A DNA stretch of 64,000 nucleotides, from NCBI RefSeq assembly GCF_003473485.1, contig NC_053048.1, positions 23,615,255 to 23,679,254 on the forward strand. Direction: 5' to 3'. The notes under the pieces were generated by a model that saw nothing but the letters and a program-made list of their open reading frames with translations, was not told the origin of the DNA and did not search any database. This stretch comes from Medicago truncatula. Lineage: Eukaryota > Streptophyta > Magnoliopsida > Fabales > Fabaceae. Within the stretch, counting starts at the first letter, position 1. The number at the start of each line of letters is the position of its first letter. The translations under genes were made by a program, and so were the position numbers. Of the stretch, positions 10,346 through 23,000 are shown piece by piece.

Positions 10346-10700
10346 ATTATGAGATGGTAATATATTGTGTTGTTTATGTTATTGTGAGATGATGATTATG
10401 TTGTGTGTTAAAAGATGATATTTATGATGTGATGATCTATGTTGGTTATGATTTAGTTATTATGTGCTATATGATGATGTTTGTAATGTAATGAATATGA
10501 AGTTAATGATAATTAGAAGTTGGTTGAGTTATTAAGAATTATTACATGAAGGATTATTATTACTAATAGATGAAATTATTTATGTTGTTAAATTTAATTA
10601 ATGAATTATATGCTTGATATTATTGTTTTGTGAAATCTCACCCCTTCTGCTTGGAAATGTTGCTCTTCGTATGAGTAACTTGCAGGTGATTGATGTTAGA
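10346..10700 (+). mobile_element. Probable LTR remnant (host of later insertions)
   Basis: AT-rich sequence ending in a motif (GTGAAATCTCACCCCTTCTG through CTTGCAGGTGATTGATG, about 10631-10695) that resembles the 3' LTR motif seen again at 12540-12605 in the Tekay element. One LTR should carry this motif once, so this piece is likely from a different, older LTR. Boundaries are not resolved. Confidence 0.4.
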
Positions 10701-12961
10701 TTGCTGTCATAGATTTATCATTCATTCACTTCACAAAACATTTTCCTAGAGAGAGAGAGAGGTAGAGAGAGAAAGAGGTGAAGAGAAGAACAAGAGTGTT
10801 GAAGGGAAAGCTTGAGGAATCAATTTGGGTGACCTAGGAGCTGAATTGAAGCAAGGGTTAGGAATAATCATCTTCAAAGGTAAGGGGGTTAGTTATTATC
10901 ATAATCATGTACAATTTTTGCATTTTCTCATGTTGTATGAAAATGGGTTGATGAACAATTGTTGCTAAATTCGTGCTCTTGCTGTGATGCTATTTTCTTG
11001 TGCATGAATTGATGATTATGGTATGTTTGTGTGTGAAATTACATGTTTCAAAGTATGTATAAATGTTAAGTTATGAGATTATACTTAATTAATGAAATTT
11101 TGATATGTTGTTGTTGAAATGAGATGTGATTCATGTTCCATTGATGTTGTTTCTATTAACTGATGTTGTTGTGGGTGAATTATGACTTGGGTATACATAA
11201 TTATGGATTGATGATGAGAAATGAGATGTTGTTGTTGTTTTGTGAAAATGGGTCAAATGGTGATTTTGTTTAAAATGATGTTTGATTCAAGTTTGTATAT
11301 GGATTTGAGTATCTTTTCATGTCTAAAAACATTTTGATAAACCTTTGGAATCAATTTGGGTATTGGGAAGTCAAAAAATTGGGATTTTAGGGTGAAAATG
11401 GATTTTTCACGAAAACAGAATTTTCTGCAAACTGTCATCACTCGCGAGGCGAGCTGGAGGCGAGTGGGTGGCGTGTAGCCACTGGAATTGCTCGCCATGG
11501 CGAGTAACACTTACTCGCGAGGCGAGAAGCCCAGTGACAGCTTCCCCTGTTTCGCGCTCTTGCTCCCTTTTCGCATATTTCTGTTTTGAATTAGACTTTG
11601 GTGTAAACATGAAAATTTTAGATAAATATATTATTGTTCTAGTGGCTTTGGTTTGGCATTCAAATGATTTTTAGAATTTGAGTTATGATCAAATTACTAC
11701 ACATGGGTCATGTGGATTTTTGTGAAAACTTATCATAACTTTTTCTATAAGCCGTGAAACTTTTCCAAACTTAATAATGGGTTAATGAGGTACTTAGAGT
11801 GAATAATTGAGTATGCATGTATATGTTTGAGGTATGATGATTATCGACTGAAACGTATGCTAATTGCTTGGAATATGAGAATTCTTGAATTGGTCAAATC
11901 ATACGTGATAAGTGATGTTGTTGATTATTGAAAGTCATGTAATTGATGTTGGATGACATTGTTGATTATTGATAAATATGTTGATGTGTGATGATGAATA
12001 CTATGATTTATTTGTGTGGGCATGTTTTCTTGATAATGCAATGTTGTGGAGATAATCAATATAATTGGGTGCTGTCCTATATATTGAGTTGAGATTGTGA
12101 ATTGTTGTCGCATTATCGAGTCCTTATACATGTCCATGCATCATAGTCGTTGTTGCTGTAAAAGGGTTGAACTCTTTTACTTTGAGATTATTGTAAGGCA
12201 GGTGTGAGCCCTTACATTCGATGTGCAAGTGGCATCGAAAGGTGACGACCTTGTTGAGATTTGGTACCACATGCATTTATGTGTCAATAAGTGCATATCA
12301 TATCATGAGTCATATGTGAAATATGTGATTGGTGATGAAATGAGATGAATGAATGTTGATAATGATTGCTCAATGATTGATGTTTGTGAATGAATATTTA
12401 TGATTGGATAATTACTCATGTGATTGATATATGTTGATATGAGCTATCAAGTTGTGATATAAGTATTTATGCATGACTATTATTATTCAAGTACATGATA
12501 TTATTTGATTTAATTGTTATCTGGATTATGATAATGTAATGCTTACCCCCAGTGGTTTTAACCGCCTACTTGCCTGTATGGGTGAGTAGACGTTGTGCAG
12601 GAGTAGTGCTCGGTGAGTCTTTGCTTGGGATATCGGGAGCTTTCTCCGATATCGGTGTCGAGTCGGCTCTGATCTAGGCTTGTTGTGTCGGTCTAGATTA
12701 GGTTGTTTATATTTTCCTTTGGATTATTGTTTTGTTGATGACTACCCGTATGTTTGGGCTTTTGAGGTTTATCTTTGGGATATGATTTATTTGCTCATGG
12801 CATGTACATATTAAATCACTCTGATTTATATTCTGTTGCAACTGTTGAGGTTTATATACATGTCTATCGTTTTTTTTTTTTGAATAAGACGTAATCTCTA
12901 TTTCTTGAATAAATGTATTATTCGCATGTTTAATTGCTTTAATAGAAATAGGAGCGTTACA
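10701..12961 (+). mobile_element. 5' LTR (at least its larger 3' part) of a Tekay/Del-type Ty3-gypsy element
   Basis: The right end is secure. It ends ...AGGAGCGTTACA at 12961, is followed by a Met-tRNA primer site, and 12288-12961 is repeated at 15949-16624. The left end is not: no clear TG start matching the terminal ACA was found, so 10701 is only the point where the motif-bearing neighbour ends. It contains a GA-rich stretch (10748-10800) and four TCGCGAGGCGAG-like GC palindromes (11441-11525). AT-rich otherwise; no gene seen. Confidence 0.6.
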
Positions 12962-12964
12962 AGT

Positions 12965-12977
12965 TGGTATCAGAGCC
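12965..12977 (+). other. Primer-binding site, initiator Met-tRNA type
   Basis: TGGTATCAGAGCC starts three bases after the LTR end. This is the classic plant retroelement primer site complementary to initiator tRNA-Met, and it fixes the plus orientation of this element. Confidence 0.9.
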
Positions 12978-13104
12978 ATGGTCAGTCGTGTTTAGATTAA
13001 TCTTTGTTGTTTTTCCCTGTTGTGTGCGAATGGTAGCTTAGAACCTTCGACATTTGCTTTGTTGTGTTGTTTCCTTATTAGTGAGTTGGTTGTGTAGTGC
13101 TGAG

Positions 13105-15948
13105 ATGGCAGGCGGTCGTGATGATGCGGCAATTGCGCAAGCTTTAGCGACTATGGCACAAGTTTTGGCTCAAGCGAATGAGAATACGGCGGCTAACCGT
13201 AGGAATGAAGGTGAGGCCGAAGAGAGGAGGCTTGATAGGTTCTTAAGGAACAATCCACCGACTTTCAAAGGGAGGTTCGATCCAGAGGGAGCACAGACTT
13301 GGGTGCAGGGAATGGAGCAGATTTTCCGAGCTATGGTTACGGGGGATGACCAGAAGGTCAGATTGGTGACTCATATGCTAGCTGAGGAAGCAGAGTACTG
13401 GTGAACCAATGCCAAGGGCAGGCTTGAGTTGGGAGGTGATGTGGTGACCTGGGCCAAGTTCAAGGTTGAATTCTTGAGGAAGTATTTCCCTGAAGACTTG
13501 AGGACCAAGAAGGAGGTTGAGTTTCTGAATCTGAAACAAGGGATCATGTCGGTAGCCGAGTATGCGGCGAAGTTTGAGGAGCTTTCGAGGTTTTGTCCCT
13601 ACATCAATGCTGAGGATGCTATGGTTTCGAAGTGTGTGAAGTTTGAGAGTGGGTTTAGGCCGGACATCTATCAGTACATGTGTGTTCAGGAGATCCGAGA
13701 CTTTGATACTTTGGTGCATAAGTGTCGTATGTTTGATGATGCTGGGAAGGCTAAGTCTAATTACTACAAGGCTTAGAATGAAAAGAAAGGAAAGGGCTAT
13801 GGAGTTGGGAAACCTTACAGCAAGGATAAAGGAAAGAAGAGAGAATCTGGTGGAGGCTCTAGGCCAAGTTTGGCAGATGTCAAGTACTTTAACTGTGGAG
13901 CTATGGGTCATTATACTAGTGAGTGCAAGAATGATTTTACTTGTCACAAGTGTGGGAAAGCGGGTCACAAGGCGGCCGATTGCAGAGTTGTTGCAAGAGA
14001 GATTACTTGCTACAATTTTGGAGAGAAGGGTCATATTAGTACCAAGTGTACCAAGTCGAACAAGGCGGCGGGGAAGGTGTTTGCTTTGAACGCGGAGGAG
14101 GTGGAACAGCCGGATAATCTTATCCGAGGTATGTGTTTTATCTATAGTACTCCTTTGATTGCAATTATTGATACTGGTGCTACTCATTCTTTTATCTCGG
14201 CTAGTTATGTTGAACGTTTGGATTTGGTTGTAACTCCTTTGTTGCGGGGAATGGTTGTTGACACCCCGGCTAGCGGTTCAGTGACTACTTCTTTTATGTG
14301 TGCTAAGTGTCCTGTTAATTTTGGTGATGTTGATTTTGAGTTGGATCTTGTTTGTCTTCCGTTGAAGCATATGGATGTGATTTTTGGTATGGATTGGTTG
14401 TTAGCTTTTGGGGTTAGCATTAATTGTTTGACTAGGAGTGTGACTTTTTCTCAACCGGTAGAAGAGTTAGATAGGAAGTTTTTGACCGCGGAGCGAGTGA
14501 AGAAGTCCTTAGATGGTGAGGCTTGTGTGTTTATGATGTTTGCATCCTTGAAGGTTAGTGGTAAGAAAGGAGTTAGTGATTTGCCGGTAGTACAAGAGTT
14601 TCCTGAGGTTTTTCCAGAGGATATTACCGAGTTACCGCCGGAGAGGGAAGTTGAGTTTGTAATTGATTTGGTACCAGGCACGAGTCCAATTTCGATTGCG
14701 CCGTATCGGATGTCTGCATCAGAGTTGGGTGAATTGAAGAATCAGTTGGAAGAATTGCTTGAGAAGCAGTTTACTAGACCAAGTGTTTCACCGTGGGGTG
14801 CTCCAATGTTGTTGGTTAAGAAGAAAGATGGAAGCATGAGGTTGTGTGTGGATTATCGGCAGTTGAACAAGGTGACGATTAAGAATCGGTATCCACTTCC
14901 AAGGATTGATGATTTGACGGATCAGCTGGTTGGTGCAGAGGTGTTTAGTAAGATTGATTTGAGATCAGGATATCATCAGATTAGAGTAAAGGCGGAAGAT
15001 ATATCCAAAACTGCGTTCCGAACGAGGTATGGACACAGTGAGTATTCTGGGATGCCATTTGGAGTATCTAATGCGCCAGGTGTCTTTATGGAATACATGA
15101 ATAGAATATTTCATCCTTATCTGGACCGTTTTGTGGTGGTGTTCATAGATGATATTTTGGTGTATTCAAAGTCTGAGGAAGAGCATGCTGAACATTTGAG
15201 GATTGTGTTACAAGTCTTGAAAGATAACCAGTTGTGTGCCAAGTTGTCTAAGTGTGAGTTTTGGTTGAAGGAAGTGAGTTTTCTTGGTCATGTGATTTCT
15301 AAGGGGGGTATTTCTGGGGATCCTTCCAAGGTTGATGCAGTGTTGCAGTGGGAGTCTCCTAAGTCTGTTTTTGAAATTAGAAGCTTTCTTGGTTTGGCCG
15401 GTTATTATCGGAGGTTCATCGAGGGATTCTCTAAGTTGGCGTTGCCATTGACGCAGTTGACTCGGAAAGGACAAGCTTATGTTTGGGATGCCAAGTGTCA
15501 GAAGAGTTTCCAAGAGTTGAAGAAGAGGTTGACTTCAGCTCCGGTGTTGATTTTGCCGAATCCGAAGGAATCGTTTGTGGTGTATTGTGATGCTTCTAAG
15601 ATGGGTCTTGGTGGTGTGCTTATGCAGAATCGTCAGGTTGTAGTTTATGCTTCGAGGCAGTTGAAAGTGCATGAGAAGAATTATCCGACTCATGATTTGG
15701 AATTGGCGGCTGTTGTGTATAAATTGAAGATTTGGAGGCACTATCTGTATGGTTCTAAGTTTGAAGTGTTCAGTGACCACAAGAGTTTGAAGTATCTGTT
15801 TGATCAGAAAGAGTTGAATATGAGGCAGAGAAGATGGTTGGAATATCTTAAGGACTTTGATTTTCAGTTGAGTTATCATCCCGGAAAGGCTAATGTTGTT
15901 GCGGATGCATTGAGTAGAAAGACTTTGCATATGTCTGCTTTGATGGTT
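13105..15948 (+). pseudogene. Tekay/Del-type gag-pol, stops in gag and integrase deleted
   Basis: A single reading frame from ATG 13105 (GGRDDAAIAQALATM). Order: gag core (about 13290-13700), CCHC knuckles (about 13885-14060), protease [10 protein letters not shown] (14170), RT (YPLPRIDD about 14900; FIDD at 15142-15153), RNase H ([11 protein letters not shown] about 15585; [10 protein letters not shown] about 15770). Two in-frame stops break gag: TGA at 13402-13404 and TAG at 13774-13776. The knuckles also have lost cysteines (YFNC, CYNF). After RNase H the frame jumps into LTR sequence at 15949, so integrase and the chromodomain expected for this lineage are absent. The element cannot encode its own integration. 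Confidence 0.93.
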
Positions 15949-16624
15949 AAGTGCATATCATATCATGAGTCCTATGTGAAATATGTGATTGGTGATGAAA
16001 TGAGATGAATGAATGTTGATAATGATTGCTCAATGATTGATGTTTGTGAATGAATAATTATGATTGGATAATTACTCATGTGATTGATATATGTTAATAT
16101 GAGCTATCAAGTTGTGATATAAGTATTTATGCATGACTATTATTATTCAAGTACATGATATTATTTGATTTAATTGTTATCTGGATTATGAGAATGTAAT
16201 GCTTACCCCCAGTGGTTTTAACCACCTACTTGCCTGTATGGGTGAGTAGACGTTGTGCAGGAGTAGTGCTCGGTGAGTCTTTGCTTGGGATATCGGGAGC
16301 TTTCTCCGATATCGGTGTCGAGTCGGCTCTGATCTAGGCTTGTTGTGTCGGTCTAGATTATGTTGTTTATATTTTCCTTTGGATTATTGTTTTGTTGATG
16401 ACTACCCGTATGTTTGGGCTTTTGAGGTTTATCTTTGGGATATGATTTATTTGCTCATGGCATGTACATATTTGATCACTCTGATTTATATTCTGTTGCA
16501 ACTGTTGAGGTTTATATACATGTCTATCGTTTTTTTTGAATTTTGAATAAGACGTAATCTCTATTTCTTGAATAAATGTATTATTCGCATGTTTAATTGC
16601 TTTAATAGAAATAGGAGCGTTACA
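15949..16624 (+). mobile_element. Truncated 3' LTR of the Tekay-type element
   Basis: Base-for-base repeat of 12288-12961 with about eight substitutions and a poly-T length change, ending in the same GCGTTACA. Its 5' part is missing: the pol frame is joined directly to the internal LTR position TAAGTGCATATCA. Contains the TATCGGGAGC...GCTTTCTCCGATATCGG palindromic stretch also present in the 5' LTR. Confidence 0.9.
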
Positions 16625-16963
16625 CATTATCTCTCACGTGTGTCTTTAGGTGCTCTGATACGTAACGAGATGGGAACTTGTTGCATGTTTTTCTATTCCT
16701 TACGTATTGCTTATGAATTTACATGATTAAGTTGTTAATTGGATTTTTATGAGATACTTTGATGAGGCCTTCGTGCCAAAATTACTTTAGATGTTTGAAT
16801 AAATTCTGCTGCGAAGTATTAAATATTATGTTATTGAATTTTGAAGGATAATTAGTTAATTATTCCGCTTATGATTTTAAGAAAAGAAGTGTGACATTCC
16901 GTTTATGTGAATTACTCTGATTAATTAAATGAAATTTTTACGTTGGGAAAACGGGGTGTTACA
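16625..16963 (+). mobile_element. 3' tail of another LTR
   Basis: The segment ends ...AAACGGGGTGTTACA at 16963, a typical Ty3/gypsy LTR terminus, and has no counterpart in the Tekay LTR. The likely reading is that the Tekay element inserted into an older LTR, whose other part may be the remnant before 10700. Inference from ends only. Confidence 0.45.
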
Positions 16964-17339
16964 AACTCCACTCAGTTTAAAAATAAGACCAAAGAGTTTC
17001 TATCGAGTTGTCGAGAACTCTTTCTCTCTTCTCCCTCCAGCTTGAGTTGACGAGCTATTCTTCTTCTCTTCTCATTTTTCCGTCCCTTCAGAAATAAAAG
17101 TGTTCTAAAGACCTTTGACGCTATTCGGTATAATGTCCCTTCGAAATTAAGAAAGGTATTAAAAGCATAATCTCTTCGATAATGTATGTCCATTCGTAAT
17201 AAAACGTAGTTTTAAGATCATAGTCCCTTTTGGAACAATAATGTCTGATCGAAATTAAGAATGATCTTAACAGTATATAAATATTGTTTCAATATTTTTT
17301 TTCTTTTTGAGGAGAGATTAAAAAGTCGAAATGGTGGTA
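16964..17339. other. Unassigned AT-rich sequence
   Basis: No gene. Imperfect CCCTTCGAAATTAAGAA-like phrases recur (about 17136 and 17250), suggesting decayed repeat DNA. A short minus-strand frame inside shows no family features. Confidence 0.4.
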
Positions 17340-18588
17340 TGATGGGATAAAACCGCTAGTGCACGGTCTTACCGAAGTAGTAATAAAAGAGTATCGTTCC
17401 GACAGGGAGTTATGAATTCAATTAACTTTAATAATGATTAGATGAGAGTTGAGATTATAAAGTTTGGATTTTTAATTAAAAGAAAATAAATAAAAGCCTT
17501 GGGATTATTGGTTCATCATAATGACAAATCCTTCACAAACCAAACAATTAAACCTAAAGCCTCATGTTAGACCTAATTTCTAAGGGCAAGTTTCTCTTTA
17601 GCCTATCACATCTCCTTTCGGTCTCAGTGAGTGTGTTCCTCTAGCAACCACGCCTATTTTCATGGTTGATTGCTATTAGAATCCTTGAAGTTCGAAACTT
17701 TATTTGTCCCAAGGTTTGCTAGACTATTTTCATGTTTCGCAATCCTTGTCTAAATTCACTTGTTCAAATATCAAAACTCCACTTTCGTTTTATGAATTGA
17801 TATTTGAGATGATGAATTAACTATTATCAAGCCCTCCACTTTCGCTTCTATAGTTTGATAATGGTTAATTCATGTTAAAACGGTAAATTTAGATTAGAAA
17901 CTAGGGTTACATAAGATTAGGGTTTAAGGCTTGGTTTGATTAGGATTATGTCATTAGACTTATCCAACAATCCCAACACAAGAAGAGTCTACTCACTAAC
18001 ATTCATTGTAGACATAGAAGAGAAGAAGAAGAAGAACATAAAATAAAGGTGAACTTTTATTCAAAGAAACATTTGTCCCTTATTATTTCCAAGAACAAAA
18101 GATGAATTGTTGTGATAGCTAGCTACTTTATTTATAGTCTATACCGACTTAAAACCTAAACAATACATTACTAGAATGTTCCACAAGAAACCAAGGGCTT
18201 TTAGGTCAGAAATAAACTAATAGGTAGCTTGTCCAGAAAGCAAAAGCAGCAAAAGGACTAAAGTGGGGCGCGCCTCTTGTATATATTTGTACAAGATCTT
18301 CAAATTCTTTGCACATGATATTTTTGTATGAGATATTCATATTTTTTTCTCAATCCTTGCACCAGGTATTTTTGTATAAGATCTTTTATATTTTTGGCAC
18401 GAATTAGCTCCAATTCTCCTTTCTTTTGCTCCAAGACTCAATCTATAGAATATTTGTTCCTAAAATATAATAATATGCAATTGTAGTAAAAGAGTTCTAA
18501 AAAGGAAATAAACTTAAATAAAATAAACTCAAATATAAATAAAACGGACTTAAATATTATATTAAAATAACTAATTATTGACTCATCA
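17340..18588 (-). mobile_element. 3' LTR of an Athila-type element
   Basis: On the minus strand it starts TGATGAGTCAATAATTAG at 18588 and ends GGTTTTATCCCATCA at 17340 (TG...CA). A polypurine tract lies directly upstream (18589-18601). The last ~90 bases match the LTR end at 59290-59373 on the other strand, so both LTRs belong to one family. The PPT and internal remnant lie to the right, so this is the 3' LTR of a minus-oriented copy whose body is mostly gone. Confidence 0.85.
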
Positions 18589-18601
18589 AACTCCCCCACA
18601 C
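18589..18601 (-). other. Polypurine tract of the Athila-type element
   Basis: The minus strand reads GTGTGGGGGAGTT immediately before the LTR start, preceded by a GGACAAGCAAATATTCAA box typical of this lineage's 3' region. It primes plus-strand DNA synthesis. Confidence 0.8.
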
Positions 18602-19277
18602 TTGAATATTTGCTTGTCCTCAAGCAAAAGGCATAAATATAGCAGCATAAACAAGATTAACATACGACAATTCAATTGAAAACTTATGTCTCTTCAAAGG
18701 CTTTTATTTAAAGCGTACACTAATCATAAACTCAAGCATTTCTTGTAATCTTTATTCAACCCAACAATCAAGTTTCAAGTGAGTTTGTGTGTGTAGTCCA
18801 ACCCTTTTCTTGCTCCTGTATAAGATAGATATTATGAGGAAACAGGTTCTAATCCTAGCACTAAACCAACCGAGAAAAGTCATTTCTTCATTTCATATAA
18901 GAGAGATGGGAATTAGTTAGATTTATTTTGACAATTTAAATGCCTTTGGGGGCTGCAGATTGCTTAAGGGATACCATTTTCTCATAGGAAGTCTGCGAGG
19001 GGTATCCTTTCCTCCTAGATTCCATGATCACCCTAAGTAGTATTGCAAAAAATTATAAGTTAAAAGACATCATCTTCACGTAGGAAGTTAGCGAGGGGGT
19101 ATCCTTTCCTCCATGTGTTAATGATGCCTCCTAATTATGCAATTAATTCTTTCCTCCTTTTAGAAGGATTTATGGAAGCTACTTTGAGTTATTAGAGAAA
19201 CATCACCTTCACGTAGGAAGTCAGCGAGGGGGTGTTCTTTCCTCCATGATCCAGTGATGTCTCCTTTATGAATATAT
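18602..19277 (-). mobile_element. Athila 3' non-coding remnant with three spaced repeats
   Basis: About 680 bp of the element's 3' untranslated interior. A block containing CGTAGGAAGT(T/C)AGCGAGGGG and TCTTTCCTCCATG-like words appears at about 18975-19025, 19073-19125 and 19208-19260. No coding sequence remains. It ends where repeat X begins. Confidence 0.65.
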
Positions 19278-20040
19278 TTGCTTCCGCCGATTGTAATTCA
19301 AGCATCTTATAGGGGAGTGGAGTATAAATTTTACTTTTCAAGGGATGAGAGTGTATATTTTAACATAAGAGGGGAGGGAAGTGTAATTCAAGCTTCTCTT
19401 AGGGGAAGGAAGTGTAATTTACTCCAAAATCTACACTTTACTCTCTCTCAATATTTTTATTTTATTTTAAAATAATATAGCAAAAAAATAATAATCTAAC
19501 ACAGTTCTGAAAAAATAGTATTGCGGGTTTATTTTAATATAATAAAAAATTGAATGTATATTTTTCGCTACTTTTTATTAATAATTTCATTAACATGTAG
19601 TTTTAAACCTTATTATAAAATATGAAACAACCCAAAATAAAACTATGTGAAAAATTATTAAAGTAAATAAAGCATGGTTATTTAAAAGTTATTTTTATAC
19701 TCTAAATTATAAAAACCATAGAAAAAATTTAAATTTAATTATCATTGACATTTAAATTATAAAGAAATGAATTAATTTTTCTTAAAGGGTGGTTCAAAAT
19801 TAATATATATCATAAAAATATTTATTTATGTTAAAATAGACTAAAGTGCAGTGCCTATTTAATTATTAAGGGAGGGGGTGGTAATTCAAGCATCTTGTAA
19901 GGGAGGAGAGTATACATTTTACTTTTCAAAAAAGAGGAATGAATATTTTAACATAAGAGGAGTGAAGAGTGTAATTGAAGCATCTTTGAAGGGAGGGAGT
20001 GTAATTTACTCTAAAATTAATTTACATTTTTACCGTTATA
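19278..20040. repeat. Repeat X, copy A (flanked by about 132-bp direct repeats)
   Basis: Two direct copies of a ~132-bp segment (19293-19424 and 19881-20011, both opening GTAATTCAAGCATCTT) enclose ~455 bp of AT-rich sequence. The body and right arm recur at 27958-28639. No coding potential. It could be a small non-autonomous element; superfamily unknown. Immediately followed by a Stowaway MITE, as in copy B. Confidence 0.7.
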
Positions 20041-23000
20041 CTCCCTCTGTCCCTATATGTAAACATCTATTTGACTAAAAATTTATCCTTAAATGTAAAC
20101 TCCTTTTCAAATTATTAGATGCATTTATTATTTTTTTCCTAAACATACACCTAATTAATATACTACTAACTTATCTTGAAATATGAAAAGTCAAATTTAA
20201 TACAACTAGAACTTTTACCCGTGCTACCGCCCGGGTCATAAACAATGGAGAAGTTAATATAACATCAACAATATTTTATGATATATAACAGGTGATCACA
20301 CATTTTTCGAATATCTCTTTATACACTACGTTTGAAGTGGTGTAATTACAGTCCCCATTGTCATGCGTTAATAATATCTTCAGACCATCTCTTAATGTAA
20401 CTCGAGATACTTACTTAAAACTGAGTTCATACTAACAATTAATTATTTGAAATTACATGCACGACAAAAGAATATTATTTTGAACAGTTTCCATGAATTG
20501 AGCAATTAAAAAATTAGAACACAGGGAAAAACTACTATGCTATATAAATATAAGCAACAAACGATCAACAAAGATAAATTTAATCCATGCCAATGTCGTC
20601 AATTGAAGATGTATTTTGACATCTTTTGTTGGATTTATGCATAGGAGAAGTGTGAACCATAATGATTAATAAGAAAGAGAGATGACATGTAATCCTTAAA
20701 GGATTTCGACCTAAACAAAGGAGGGATGTTGATGCCAATAGAACATGTTTGATTGCCAATTTGCTGAGAAAGATAAATTATTATTATATATTAGGTAATA
20801 TTACAAATGTTACATTGGCATATTAGCCTCTTCCTGATTCACTTTGGCACACTAATATCATATCATAGTTGTTCTAAACCTTGCAGTAAGTAATGGTGCA
20901 AACTCCGATATATATGTCTCAATTTGACTTGTAAAAATACCATAAGATCAGATATCATCCCTTGATCATAAACATGATGGGTGAAAAATGTTACATAAGT
21001 TTTGTTAGATCTCTTGTCAAATTCTTCAAGTATAGAGTAAAGAGTTGGCTTTCAGAGGGTTGAGTGCCTCAATGCTAAGCTTCATGGCATAGAAAATAGA
21101 AATACATTAGTAACATAGCTATCCAAGAAAATACATAAGTTTGGAAAACATGTTACTAACCTTGTAAGCACAAACCCAACTTGCAGTCTATTATAACAAA
21201 AATGAAAATGTGAACCCCCACAATAACTCAATTTCCCAAAACCTTGAACTTGGATGAACTACTAACAAACTAAAATTTGCGAATTAAACTTTTTTTCAGT
21301 TTTGCTTTGAACATTAATTAATAGCTAATACTCCTGAGTAGTGGAGGAGCACCCAATATGAGTCATCATAGATCAAATAACAAATTCATCCCAATGTTTC
21401 TAAAAATAAAGCTTAAAACTATTTGAGTTGGTTTAATATAAAGAGTAAGTTTGACAATCTAGATACTAATCTCAAACTTAATACTCCTCTAACTGTATGA
21501 AAGTTTCTCTTGCATACCATGTGGTTGTCCTTATTAGAGTCTCGTCATTTTCTGTTTTAATTAGAGACACATGTGGCTGTCCTTATTACAGTTTCAACCC
21601 GAACTAAATGAAAGTTCCTCTTGCATAACATGTGGATCTAATTTGACGACAGACTGAAATATGACAACAGACTGAAAACAAAAAATGCAATCCGTTAAAA
21701 CCGATAGATGAAAATAAAAAAAATAAAAAATCATCATTGGAACAATCCGAACTAATAAATTATTGATAGAGAAGAGTTATGTATCTATAAAGTGTACAAA
21801 TGAAAATCACACCCAACATATCCCAATTGAAGCTACGCATCAAAAAATGACTATATTAATCAAAATAAAATGAATACATAAAGTGCATATAAAAATACAT
21901 AAACTAAATACATTAGTGAATAAGTTAAGAGAAGAATCAAAAGTTAAACTAATGGAATAGTTTTATTAGTAAACAAAGATGATAATGTGAGAGCACAGAT
22001 GAGTATGGGACAAACAGTTGAGAAAAAAGTTGCTTAAGGACCTCTACCATAACAAAGCCTGCCAACGGCTGCAAATCAAACAAAAATGGTGTTGAATATC
22101 TAAGCTAAAGCAGAAATTACAAAAATAAGTAATTAATTGCTCCTAAAATTTTCTGAAACTCATATAATAATAGAAGGATATCGTTGAAGTGCGAAGATAT
22201 TCAATTGAATCTACGTAGTTTTTTGATATACAAATTTGTAATTGAGTATTTGATATTCAAAGAACAAAGTTATTTTTTTACAGAGATAAACATAAAAATC
22301 AACTTTCAGAGGAAAATTGAAGGGTAAATCGATTTTGATTTATGGAGGCGTGAGAATAGAGTGACGAAGATGAAAGTGTGAGCAAGAAATTAACCGTTTA
22401 CAATTGCTTACCTGAAAAACGTGATTATAGGAAAGTCATTCATCGGAAATCCAATTACATTAGCAGGCGTATTCTCTTTCTTCTCAGAAACTTTGAGATC
22501 TGATTTGAATAGTCAATTGATAGGAATTAAGATTGAAGATGATGCTGAAAAGGGAAAACCCATAATTGGAAGACCCATTGATGAAGAGAAAAGAGAAAGA
22601 GAATATCAACGATTCTGATTTGAGCAAGAAGAAAGTGTTGGGTTGGAATCAAAGACAGCAGCGGCGGAGCTGAAAGGCTTGGTTGTGAGGAAATGGTCAG
22701 AGCTGAAAGGCTTGAGTGAGAATTTGTGGAAGAGGAAAAGAGAGGGAGGAGAGAAAGCGACGATGAAGAGGGTGGGTTGGAGAGGTTGTTGTTTTACTAT
22801 ATGCATTACATTGGTAACCAAAACATTGGAATTAACAATGCAAACATTGGAACTATGCACGCTTTTCACAAAGTTTGATATAAAGGGCTGGATCAATCCA
22901 AGGGCCATAATTAGTTGGCGCCTAAAACTTTAGGATTAGGGTTTTGGAGTGATAATTGGAGTGTTAACTAGGATTAGAAATAAGTTAGATTAGATTAGAT

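Noticed and set aside
13378..14187. 269-codon minus-strand frame over the Tekay gag-pol
   Set aside because: It is the antisense of a clear gag/protease region and has no family features of its own.
19278..20040. Repeat X as a TRIM (miniature LTR retrotransposon)
   Set aside because: Direct arms are suggestive, but there is no primer site, no PPT, no TG/CA ends, and copy B has an inverted arm.
22606..22933. Two 96-100 codon frames on opposite strands inside the Helitron
   Set aside because: No conserved domain on either strand; possibly captured DNA but not supportable as a gene.
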